Shown here piece after piece: positions 41,348 through 49,054 of a stretch of 60,303 bases of DNA. How positions within the stretch are numbered: the stretch's first letter is position 1; each line of letters opens with the position of its first letter. Both the position numbers and the translations under genes were made by a program. The notes beneath the pieces were generated by a model. The model worked only from the letters and a program-made list of their open reading frames with translations, was not told where the DNA came from and ran no database searches. The DNA is from Pseudomonadota bacterium (GTDB taxonomy: Bacteria; Myxococcota_A; UBA796; GCA-2862545): assembly GCA_005776945.1 (NCBI GenBank), contig SXOB01000029.1, positions 1-60,303 of the forward strand, in the 5' to 3' direction.

Positions 41348-41986
41348 CTATACCCCGCCGCCGCCCGCTTCGGCCAACGCCGCACACACCGGGCAGCGCA
41401 GCGCATCGTGGCGCAGCGCGGGACAGAAGCGGCGTCCCGCCGTCACCATCTGCAAGTGAACGCGCCCCCATTCGCGCGCCGGCCAAGCCTTGCGCAGGTC
41501 CGCTTCGATCGGCCCCACCGCCTTGGCCTTGGACAGGCCCCACCGGTTCGCCAGCCGGGCCACGTGCGTGTCGACGGGGAACGCGGGAATGCCGAACGAC
41601 TGGACCCTCACGACGCTCGCCGTCTTGTGTCCGACGCCGGGCAACGCCTCGAGCGCGGCCTCGTCCGACGGCACTTGCCCTCCGTGCAACGTGACGAGCT
41701 GCCGCCCGAGCGCGGCCAGGTTGCGGGCCTTCGTCGGCGCCAATCCGCACGACGCGATGTACGGGAGGATCTGCTCCGGAGCCATCTTCGCCAGCGCAGC
41801 CGGCGTGGGCGCGGCGTCGAAGAGCGCGGGCGTGACGAGGTTGACGCGCGCGTCCGTACATTGAGCGCTCAACACGACAGCCACCAGCAACGTGAAGGGG
41901 TCGCGATGGTCCAAAGGGATGGGGACGTCGCCTATCTCCCGCTGCAGCACGGCGTCGACGATCGCGACGCGCTCGGAACGCTTCAC
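41348..41986 (-). CDS. nth: Endonuclease III
   Basis: A 212-residue DNA glycosylase/AP lyase that removes oxidised pyrimidines. The helix-hairpin-helix is [15 protein letters not shown] with the catalytic lysine, and the catalytic aspartate is in [12 protein letters not shown]. The C-terminal cluster loop is incomplete: Cys188, Cys198 and Cys201 are present with a nine-residue first spacer. The usual C-x6-C-x2-C-x5-C has four, so the 4Fe-4S cluster may be altered or absent. GTG at 41986 overlaps the upstream stop (GTGA). Confidence 0.92.
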   Translation of the reverse strand: MKRSERVAIVDAVLQREIGDVPIPLDHRDPFTLLVAVVLSAQCTDARVNLVTPALFDAAPTPAALAKMAPEQILPYIASCGLAPTKARNLAALGRQLVTLHGGQVPSDEAALEALPGVGHKTASVVRVQSFGIPAFPVDTHVARLANRWGLSKAKAVGPIEADLRKAWPAREWGRVHLQMVTAGRRFCPALRHDALRCPVCAALAEAGGGGV

Positions 41987-42843
41987 GGAAACGTCGCCTG
42001 CAAGGCGGCCGCGGCCACCGTCCAATCGAGCGGGTTCAGGGCGATCACCGTCATGTTCGCGTCGAGCAACATCGCCGCCGGGTAGATGCCGTTTACGCCT
42101 ACGCTGGGCCCCGCCAGATTCGACGGGTCAGCGAGAACGGCCACACCTGGCCGCGGCCAACGCGCGTCCCAGGCCGCGGCGTCCGTGGCCCCCGCAGCGA
42201 GCAAATCTGCGCCGAGGACGAGGACGTCGACCCAAGCCACGTCGCCCGACGTCAGGGCCGCCGCCGCGTCCGGCCAAAGGCCCGCGTAGGCCCCGCTGCC
42301 AGACGGCCAACCCGCGACGTCGTCACACGGGACGCAGTTGCCGACGGAGAAGGTGACGAACACGAGGCCTTGGCCCGCGAAATCGTAGAGGTGGACGGCC
42401 TCCGCGGCGCGATCGATGCCAAGGAAGGCCGGCATCACTTCGCCGACGCCGACCACGGAGCCGGGACCCGGGTCGGCAATCTCGTCCTTGAACGGGTTGT
42501 AAGGCCACCCCAACGTGTAGATCAGGTCGGACGCGTCGGCTGCGTCGTGGCCCGTCGCGACCTCGTCCCCGTCCAGGTAGCTGTCGCCATCGGTGTCCGC
42601 GACGCGCGGGTTGCACCCAAGCGGCTGCTCGTCGCCGTCTTCCAAGCGGTCGTCGTCGGTGTCAGCGTCGTTGGGGTCCGTGTCGAGGAGAGCCTCCTCG
42701 TCGGCATCCAAGCCGTCGCCGTCGACGTCATTTCCCACGGTCCCCAACGCATCCGCCGCCGGAGGGACAGGCAGGATCACGACGGCCGGAGGCAGGTCCG
42801 TCGACAGCTCCGAAGTCAGCGCACAGGATGCGAGAAGCCACAT
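41983..42843 (-). CDS. Lipoprotein with calcium-binding repeats and redoxin-like domain
   Basis: A 286-residue lipoprotein. MWLLASC gives a lipidated cysteine at residue 7. Residues 38-95 are thrombospondin type 3-like Asp-rich repeats (DVDGDGLDADEE, DADTDDDRLEDGDE, DTDGDSYLDGDE) that should bind Ca2+. Residues 130-286 look like a thioredoxin/AhpC-type domain: VFVTFSVGNCVPCDD carries a C-x2-C pair, and GVNGIYPAAMLLDANMTVIAL corresponds to the cis-proline region. It may be a surface thiol reductase or oxidase. Confidence 0.78.
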   Translation of the reverse strand: MWLLASCALTSELSTDLPPAVVILPVPPAADALGTVGNDVDGDGLDADEEALLDTDPNDADTDDDRLEDGDEQPLGCNPRVADTDGDSYLDGDEVATGHDAADASDLIYTLGWPYNPFKDEIADPGPGSVVGVGEVMPAFLGIDRAAEAVHLYDFAGQGLVFVTFSVGNCVPCDDVAGWPSGSGAYAGLWPDAAAALTSGDVAWVDVLVLGADLLAAGATDAAAWDARWPRPGVAVLADPSNLAGPSVGVNGIYPAAMLLDANMTVIALNPLDWTVAAAALQATFP

Positions 42844-42909
42844 GGGTGCCTCGCCCGCCCCCTAATCGCGCCCACCCCGAATCGCGGCCGACGCGCGATA
42901 GGCGCGCCC

Positions 42910-44463
42910 ATGCCGCACATGGACATCTCCGCCGCCCAGGCTTGGCTTTCGCAGCGGCTGCAGTCCCCTCGCGTGCCGGGCGCGCCGCCCCACGAACTGG
43001 ACCGCAGCCCGGCGGCCGCGACGACCGGCGCTCTGGCCGCCGAATCCGGCCTTTTCCTGGCGCATTTCGAGTATCGGCGCGAAGCTGGCGCGACCGACGA
43101 CGAAGACACCTGGGACCGTGGCGTCCTGCCGGAACAAAAGTACCAATCGTTCCGCCACGACCTCCGGATCGGCGGCTTTCACCCTGGCCATCGCGCCAAG
43201 TGGACGGCCCACGCGCTCAGCCACGGGCTCGTCGGATTTGGCTGGAAGGACGGCGCGAACGCGCTCTGGCATGCGACGGCCGGACGCATCGCCGAACTGG
43301 TCCCCGTCGTCCTCTGGTATTTTCTCGACGAGGTCCGCCTCACGCGATGCCCCGCCCACGCCGCGCGCAGCGGCGTCGCCCATTGCGACGCCTGCGAGCA
43401 GGCCGCCGCCCCAAGGCCATGGGGACCGACCGACGACGAGGCGCTGCAAGGCGCCAAGCGGTTCCTCGACGCCGAACTCGCCGCCATCGCGGCCACGCGC
43501 CGCACCGGCCGACCCGTGTCCCACCGTTGGGAGCACATCGACCTGACGTCGGACGGCCTCGCTTACGCGGCCGCCCATGGACGACGCCTGCGCAGCCGGC
43601 GGACCGCGGCGTGGATGGAGACGCTGACGGGCCCAGAGCGGGCCACCCACCTCGACGACCTGCTCGAGCGCGCGCTTGGCGTGCTTCGAGCGACCGCAAC
43701 GGGCGCACCGCTTCGACCTTGGGCGGCGACGCCTCGACATGGGCGCATCCGCTGGATTGCCCAGGATCTCGCGGCGCGCGCGGGCCGCGTCCCCAAGGTC
43801 CTCGCGGAAGCCGCCGCGGCCAGCCTCGGCGACGGCCCCCTACCTCCCGAATCCGCCCTCCTCGCCGCGATTCCGCCCGCGCTTCACGGCGTCGGCTACG
43901 CGATCGGGGGCCACGACGGACGCGACCGACGGCGCATTTCGCGCGGCCTCGGCACCGCCTTTCCAACCACCTTGCGCGCTGCCCGGCGCGGCGGGCTCGA
44001 CCTCGTCGACGCCTTCGTCCGCGCGGACAACTTTGAGCGCCTTCCCCTCCCGGAACGCTTCGCGCGATGGGCGCACCGGGAACTCGGCCGCACCGCCGCC
44101 GATGGGGTCGGTTGGGAAGCCGACCTCGCACTCGCGCGGCGCGACCCCCTGGCCACCATCCTCGGGCCCGGCGCCGGCCCTGTCCAACTCGCCGAAGGGT
44201 CGCGCGTTCGCGTCGCCCACATCACCGGTCCGCCCCACCACTTCGCCGGCTCCCCGCCAGAGGCCGTCGACCGTCGCGGCGCCCCCTGCGGGGGTGAACC
44301 CGTCGGGCTCTTGACAGGCGTCGACGCCGGCGGCAACCCCGTCACCCTCGCCATTCCCCCCGACCTCGCGACCGCGCTCACCCGCGGTCCCGTCCCCCGG
44401 GCGGGTCTCGGCGAAGCCGTCCGCCTCGGTCTCCTCGTTCCGGTGGGGTGGAATCTGCGCTGA
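42910..44463 (+). CDS. Large hypothetical protein with possible metal site
   Basis: A 517-residue protein that I do not recognise. It has no signal peptide. His-rich segments (GGFHPGHRAKWTAHALSHG near residue 95) are followed by Cys147, Cys159 and Cys162 with His150 and His158 close by (CPAHAARSGVAHCDAC), a likely zinc site. The second half is Arg- and Ala-rich, with GKG-free helices and a beta-strand end (GEAVRLGLLVPVGWNLR). GC-rich codon use matches its neighbours, so it looks native. It lies alone upstream of the M16 pair. Confidence 0.68.
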   Translation: MPHMDISAAQAWLSQRLQSPRVPGAPPHELDRSPAAATTGALAAESGLFLAHFEYRREAGATDDEDTWDRGVLPEQKYQSFRHDLRIGGFHPGHRAKWTAHALSHGLVGFGWKDGANALWHATAGRIAELVPVVLWYFLDEVRLTRCPAHAARSGVAHCDACEQAAAPRPWGPTDDEALQGAKRFLDAELAAIAATRRTGRPVSHRWEHIDLTSDGLAYAAAHGRRLRSRRTAAWMETLTGPERATHLDDLLERALGVLRATATGAPLRPWAATPRHGRIRWIAQDLAARAGRVPKVLAEAAAASLGDGPLPPESALLAAIPPALHGVGYAIGGHDGRDRRRISRGLGTAFPTTLRAARRGGLDLVDAFVRADNFERLPLPERFARWAHRELGRTAADGVGWEADLALARRDPLATILGPGAGPVQLAEGSRVRVAHITGPPHHFAGSPPEAVDRRGAPCGGEPVGLLTGVDAGGNPVTLAIPPDLATALTRGPVPRAGLGEAVRLGLLVPVGWNLR

Positions 44464-44533
44464 AACGCCAACAGGTGCGCTTCAGGGCATGACGCCCCTC
44501 CGGCGTTACACGGCGCGCCCTCGGGAGGTTCAC

Positions 44534-45874
44534 GTGTGGCTGGCGGCGTCCTCGCTCGTGCTCGCTGGGTCCACCGACCTCGACCTCGCGGCCGAGGTCG
44601 CCACGCTCCCAAACGGTCTTCTCGTGGCCGTCGCCACGTCCGACCGCACGGACACGGTCGCCTTGCACCTGCGCTTCGCCGTCGGTTCCGGGGATGAACG
44701 GCCAAGCGAATACGGCTGCGCGCACTTGTTCGAGCACCTGATGTTCGAAGGGTCCCAGAACGTGCCGGGCGACGCCTTCGACCGCTGGCTCACCGCCGCT
44801 GGCGGCGCAAACAACGCCTGGACGAGCGAAGACGCCACGGCCTACCACGAGACGTTTCCGTCCGGCGCGCTCGACCGCGCGCTCTTCCTGGAATCCGATC
44901 GGCTTGGATTTCTCGACGCGGGCCTCGTCCAGGAAAATCTGGCTAACCAACAGGACGTCGTCCTCCAGGAGCGCGCGGAGGGCTACGCCGAGCCCAATGG
45001 CCGCGACTACGACGCCCTCACCCGCGTGCTGTGGCCCGAAGGCCACCCCTACCATGTGCCCATCATTGGCACGGTCGACGCGATCCGCGGATTTACGCTC
45101 GACGGGGTCCGCGATTTCTGGCAGCGCCACTACCGCACGCGAAACGCCGTCCTCGTCATCGCTGGCAACGTCCAACCGGAAGCGGCTTTCACGGCCGCCG
45201 CCAACTGGTTCCAAGACGTGTCGGACCGCGGGCCGGCGCCCGAACGCCCGGCGCCGGCGCCGCCCCCACCACCAACCGAAATCGTCCGCGCCCACATCGT
45301 CGACGACGTGGAATTGTCGAGCACCTACATCACCTGGCGGGGTCCAGCGACGGGCGACCCCGACGCGCTCGCCGTCGACATCGCCATGCGCATCTTGTCC
45401 GGCGGACGCGGCACGCGACTCGACGACCCGCTCTTTTACGAACACGATCGCACGACGGACATCGGCACCTGGTACGGGCCCGGTCGCCTCGGGGGGCCCG
45501 CGCTGATCGCGGCGACGTCCGCCGGCCCCTCGCTCAAGCGCATCGAGGCCATCGCGCTCAAACAAGTCGCGCGGCTTGGTCGTACCGGCCCGACCGATGC
45601 CGAATTGGCCCGCGCTCGGGCGAGCCTGCGTTCGGACTGGGCAAGCCAAATCGAAGGCCCCGAAGGGCGCGCCGAGGTGATCGCACAATGCCTGGCCGAA
45701 GACGGCACGCCCAATTGCCTGCAACCTCGCTGGGAACGGGCCGCAGCCCTCACGCCCGACGCCATCGCCGCGGCCGTTCGGCGATGGCTCGACCCTCAGG
45801 CCGCGACGATTCTCAGCGTTCTGCCATCGTCTTCGCCCTCCCCCGACGGCTCACCTTCCGTGGTGCTGCCATGA
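44534..45874 (+). CDS. M16 zinc metallopeptidase (active subunit)
   Basis: A 446-residue exported peptidase. A short uncharged signal (MWLAASSLVLAG) precedes the M16 N-terminal domain with the inverted zinc motif HLFEH at residues 64-68. The third ligand is probably a glutamate in the following helical region (QDVVLQERAEGYAE). The C-terminal half is the usual inactive M16 repeat (YITWRGPATGDPDALAVDIA). Dimers of this kind degrade peptides in the periplasm. GTG at 44534 has GGGAGG five bases upstream. The stop overlaps the partner gene (ATGA). Confidence 0.88.
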   Translation: MWLAASSLVLAGSTDLDLAAEVATLPNGLLVAVATSDRTDTVALHLRFAVGSGDERPSEYGCAHLFEHLMFEGSQNVPGDAFDRWLTAAGGANNAWTSEDATAYHETFPSGALDRALFLESDRLGFLDAGLVQENLANQQDVVLQERAEGYAEPNGRDYDALTRVLWPEGHPYHVPIIGTVDAIRGFTLDGVRDFWQRHYRTRNAVLVIAGNVQPEAAFTAAANWFQDVSDRGPAPERPAPAPPPPPTEIVRAHIVDDVELSSTYITWRGPATGDPDALAVDIAMRILSGGRGTRLDDPLFYEHDRTTDIGTWYGPGRLGGPALIAATSAGPSLKRIEAIALKQVARLGRTGPTDAELARARASLRSDWASQIEGPEGRAEVIAQCLAEDGTPNCLQPRWERAAALTPDAIAAAVRRWLDPQAATILSVLPSSSPSPDGSPSVVLP

Positions 45875-47274
45875 CCCCTTTTCTCGCGACGCTCGTCCTG
45901 ACGCCAATCGACCGGTCGGTGCCGCCCCCGGTGGCGCCCGCGCCGCTACTGGACCAGCCGGCCCCGGAGACGTTTGCGCTCACCGACGCCGTCACCGTCC
46001 ATCTCGTGACGATTCCCGGGCTGCGTAAAGTCGCCATCGACGGCCGTGTCCAAGCCGGCAGTACCGCGCTCGCAGGTGGACCCACCGAGGCCACGCGCGC
46101 ACTGGGCTGGATTTTGGACGCCGCCACCCAGGACGTCGACGGGACCGAGTTGGACATCCTTGGCGACACGCTCGACATGGACCTCTGGTCGGAATTCGAC
46201 CACGACGATGCGGGCGTCTATTTGCGCATTCCGCGTGAACACCTCGCAACCGGTGTCGGGCACTGGGGCGACGTCCTGCTTCGGCCGGACCTCCCACGCG
46301 CCGATCTGCGACTCTTCCAACGCGATTTGGAGACCTTTTACGAGGTCGAAGGACCCACGAGCCCGAGCCGCCTCGCACGCGCGGCCCTCACGCATGCGTG
46401 GTTTCCGTCGGATTCGCCGTTCGGCCGGCGCCCCGACCTCGGGGCGCTCGACGCCGTCAAGCGTAGCGACCTGTTTGCCCTTCACGAACGTTGGCTTGGC
46501 ATCGCCCCCATCGAGGTGCTCGTCGTCGGCGACGTCGTGAGGGCCGACATCGAACCCCTTCTCCTCGCCGCAATTGGCGATGCGGGAATTCCCGGCGAAG
46601 TCGCCGCGACCCCCGCCCCGTCGTCGCCCGCTGACCGCGTCGTCGCGATCGACGTCAAGGGTCAGGAGCAGGTGGCCATCCGTTGGCGGACATCGTTCCC
46701 TGAGGCGTCGCACCCCGATGCCGTTGCGGCGCGCAGCGTCTCCTGGGCGCTTGGCGGGCATTTCCTTTCACGCCTGAACAAAAATCTCCGCGAGGACAAG
46801 GGCTACACCTACGGGGCCGGTGCACGTTGGTCGGATTTGCCCGGCCGCGGCTCGCTCACCGTGGAGGTCGACGTCCCCACGGAATTCGCGGCCGAGACCG
46901 TCGAAGAAATCCGCAAGGAGCTGGCCGCCCTCGGGTCCGACGGCCTGACCGTGTCCGAGCGCGACGACGCGGCACTCGCCGCGCGCCAGGCCCACAACGA
47001 GACGCGGCAAAACGCGGAGTCGGCGGTGGGCTGGTACGCCGCCTGGATGGAGCGCGGGTCCAGCGCGGCGGCGGCCAAGGCGCAAGTGGCAGCGATGGCG
47101 ACCCTCGACCCGGCCGCCACGCGGACCTTTGCGGCCCGTTGGCTGGGTGAAGACGGACCCCAAGTGTGGGTTTTCGTCGGAGATCGTACGACCCTAGAAC
47201 CGGAACTCGCACAGGCCGGCCTCACGGCCATGTGGGTCGATCCGGACGACGCCATCCTCGGAGTGTTGCCATGA
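45871..47274 (+). CDS. M16 peptidase-like partner subunit (no zinc motif)
   Basis: A 467-residue M16 family protein lacking HxxEH. It has the substrate-binding C-terminal motif LNKNLREDKGYTYGAGARW near residue 305, as in the non-catalytic subunit of two-chain M16 peptidases. A hydrophobic, uncharged start (MTPFLATLVLTPID) should direct export. Coupled by ATGA to the active subunit and by ATGA to the coiled-coil protein that follows. Confidence 0.86.
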   Translation: MTPFLATLVLTPIDRSVPPPVAPAPLLDQPAPETFALTDAVTVHLVTIPGLRKVAIDGRVQAGSTALAGGPTEATRALGWILDAATQDVDGTELDILGDTLDMDLWSEFDHDDAGVYLRIPREHLATGVGHWGDVLLRPDLPRADLRLFQRDLETFYEVEGPTSPSRLARAALTHAWFPSDSPFGRRPDLGALDAVKRSDLFALHERWLGIAPIEVLVVGDVVRADIEPLLLAAIGDAGIPGEVAATPAPSSPADRVVAIDVKGQEQVAIRWRTSFPEASHPDAVAARSVSWALGGHFLSRLNKNLREDKGYTYGAGARWSDLPGRGSLTVEVDVPTEFAAETVEEIRKELAALGSDGLTVSERDDAALAARQAHNETRQNAESAVGWYAAWMERGSSAAAAKAQVAAMATLDPAATRTFAARWLGEDGPQVWVFVGDRTTLEPELAQAGLTAMWVDPDDAILGVLP

Positions 47275-48068
47275 ACGATTCGGAAGACGTCCGCCCCAGC
47301 TCCGGCCTGGCCGCGGTGTTGATCCCCTTTGCGACGAGTTTCGCCGCCCTTTTGGTCGGTGCGGCCGTTGGCGGCGTCGTCGGTTGGGTCGCCCACGCGC
47401 CGGCGACGATCGAAATCGCCCGCGCGCCGACCGCGGCCGAATTGGCGGCCGCCTGTGCGCCTCAAATCGCGGAAAAAGCCGCCGAAGTCGAAGAGGCGCG
47501 CGGTCGCGTGTCGTCACTCACGAAGGCCGTCGAAGAGCGCGAAGCCCGGGTGACGCAGCTGGAGACCGAGATGAACCAGCGCGCCGAGCGGGGCCGCCAG
47601 GTCACGGCCGAGCTGACGGCGGCGAAGGCCGAACTCGAATCGCTCCGCGCCCAACTCGCGAGTGCACTGGCCGACAAGGCGCGCCTCGAAACCGAGTTGA
47701 CGGAGACGCAGGAGGCGCTGGAAGACCAGACGCGCGCCACGGAGGTCGCCCAAGACGACGCGCTCGTCAACAAATGGCATCGTTTCCTCAACGACGCGCA
47801 GCTCGAAATCTGCGAAAAGGGCAACCGCAAGAAGCTGGGGGCGTGCCGCGAGACGGTGGAGGCCACCTTGGGCCGCAACGACATCCGGTCGGCCTTCGAA
47901 CACTGCGTTCGCAGCGGTCAGGCGACGCCAAGCGTCCGCGAACTCGAGAAGGACGCGACCGTGCCCTCGTTCTCGAAGACGCTCAACGAGGAAGACAAGA
48001 TCGTCAAAGGCTGGATCGTCCAGCTTTGCGACCCGACGCTGCCAGAGGCGAACGACCTCGCGCCCTAG
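47271..48068 (+). CDS. Membrane-anchored coiled-coil protein, paralogue A
   Basis: A 265-residue protein of an unrecognised family. A cytosolic tail of about 12 residues is followed by one TM helix (residues 14-42, rich in Ala/Gly/Val). A periplasmic coiled coil (residues 60-160) and a conserved C-terminal domain follow (WHRFLNDAQLEICEKG and CVRSGQATP). Cysteines are at 62, 181, 192, 212 and 253. The next gene encodes a paralogue with the last four spaced identically (11, 20 and 41 residues). It is coupled by ATGA to the M16 partner gene, so it may be part of, or a scaffold for, the peptidase complex. Confidence 0.78.
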   Translation: MNDSEDVRPSSGLAAVLIPFATSFAALLVGAAVGGVVGWVAHAPATIEIARAPTAAELAAACAPQIAEKAAEVEEARGRVSSLTKAVEEREARVTQLETEMNQRAERGRQVTAELTAAKAELESLRAQLASALADKARLETELTETQEALEDQTRATEVAQDDALVNKWHRFLNDAQLEICEKGNRKKLGACRETVEATLGRNDIRSAFEHCVRSGQATPSVRELEKDATVPSFSKTLNEEDKIVKGWIVQLCDPTLPEANDLAP

Positions 48069-48079
48069 CAGGCTGCTAG
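48065..48079. repeat. Inverted repeat at the stop codon of paralogue A
   Basis: CTAGCAG, one base, then CTGCTAG form a seven-base inverted repeat that includes the TAG stop codon of the preceding gene. The sequence GCAGCCTGCTAG at the end of the aldehyde-dehydrogenase-like gene (29195-29206) shares the core in reverse. It may be a weak 3' hairpin. Confidence 0.4.
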
Positions 48080-48196
48080 CCGGGGCCCTCACCGGCGATG
48101 CCCGCGGTCCTTTTGTCGCATTCTTCGGGCGCGATCCGCCTGGCGACGGGATCGTCCCATGGTCCGGCCTTTGCGAATGCAGGGACCGGAGGGCTC

Positions 48197-49054
48197 ATGA
48201 ACGCCAAGCAGAATCCGCTCTGGTCCGTCCTGCTCCCGTTCGGGACCGCGCTGGTCAGCATGGTGCTCGGCGCCGGCGTCGGGGCCGGCATCACCTATCT
48301 GGTCGTCGCGCCGGGTCCGGTCCCCCCGCCTACGGTCACGGAAGTCGCGGCCCTGTGTGCGCCCGACCTCGCGGCCAAGCAGGCCGAGGTTGACGAGGCC
48401 ACCGACGAGGTCGCGCGGCTTGGCACCGAGGTGAACCTCCGCGAAGTTCGCGTGGCCGAACTGGAGGCGGAGATGGCACGGCGGGCGGATCGCGGCCGCG
48501 CCGTCGCCCGGGAACTCGACCAGGCCCGCGCAGAATTGGCCCGTGTCCGCGAAGAACTCGCGGTGGCGGTCGTCGAGCAGACGCGCCTCGCCGCGGAGCT
48601 GGACGTGACCGTTGCACGCCTCGCGGAAACCGAGATTCAGCTCACCGAACAGACGCGACTCACCGGGCTTGCGGAAGACGACGCGCTGACGAATCGCTGG
48701 TTCCGATTCGTCAATGACGCCCAGCTCGAGATCTGCGAAAAAGGCGGCCGGAAGAAGCTCGGCAAGTGCCGTGAGACGGTGACGGCCAAGGTCGGCAACG
48801 ACCGCGTCCGCTCCGATTTTGAAGCCTGTGTGCGTAGCGGTGCGGCAACCCCACACGTCGCGGAACGTGAACGCGACGCGGGCCTCCCGCGTTTCGCGCG
48901 CGCCATCGACGACGCCGACCGCGTCACCGAAGGCTGGTTTGTGGCGTTCTGCGACCCGAGCCTGCCGGAAGCCGACGGCCCCGCCTTCGGGTCTGTGGCG
49001 CCCCCAGTGGGTTCGATCGCCGCGGGTGTGCTTGCGCTGGGTTTGGACGACTGA
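48197..49054 (+). CDS. Membrane-anchored coiled-coil protein, paralogue B
   Basis: A 285-residue paralogue of the preceding protein with the same layout: short cytosolic tail, TM helix (residues 11-36), cysteine at 54, periplasmic coiled coil (residues 55-150) and the conserved domain (WFRFVNDAQLEICEKGGRK, CVRSGAATP). Cysteines 180, 191, 211 and 252 match paralogue A exactly in spacing. A Gly/Ala-rich tail of about 20 residues is extra. ATG at 48197 follows GGAGG. The coiled-coil parts have diverged while the C-terminal domain has not, pointing to selection on that domain. Confidence 0.78.
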   Translation: MNAKQNPLWSVLLPFGTALVSMVLGAGVGAGITYLVVAPGPVPPPTVTEVAALCAPDLAAKQAEVDEATDEVARLGTEVNLREVRVAELEAEMARRADRGRAVARELDQARAELARVREELAVAVVEQTRLAAELDVTVARLAETEIQLTEQTRLTGLAEDDALTNRWFRFVNDAQLEICEKGGRKKLGKCRETVTAKVGNDRVRSDFEACVRSGAATPHVAERERDAGLPRFARAIDDADRVTEGWFVAFCDPSLPEADGPAFGSVAPPVGSIAAGVLALGLDD

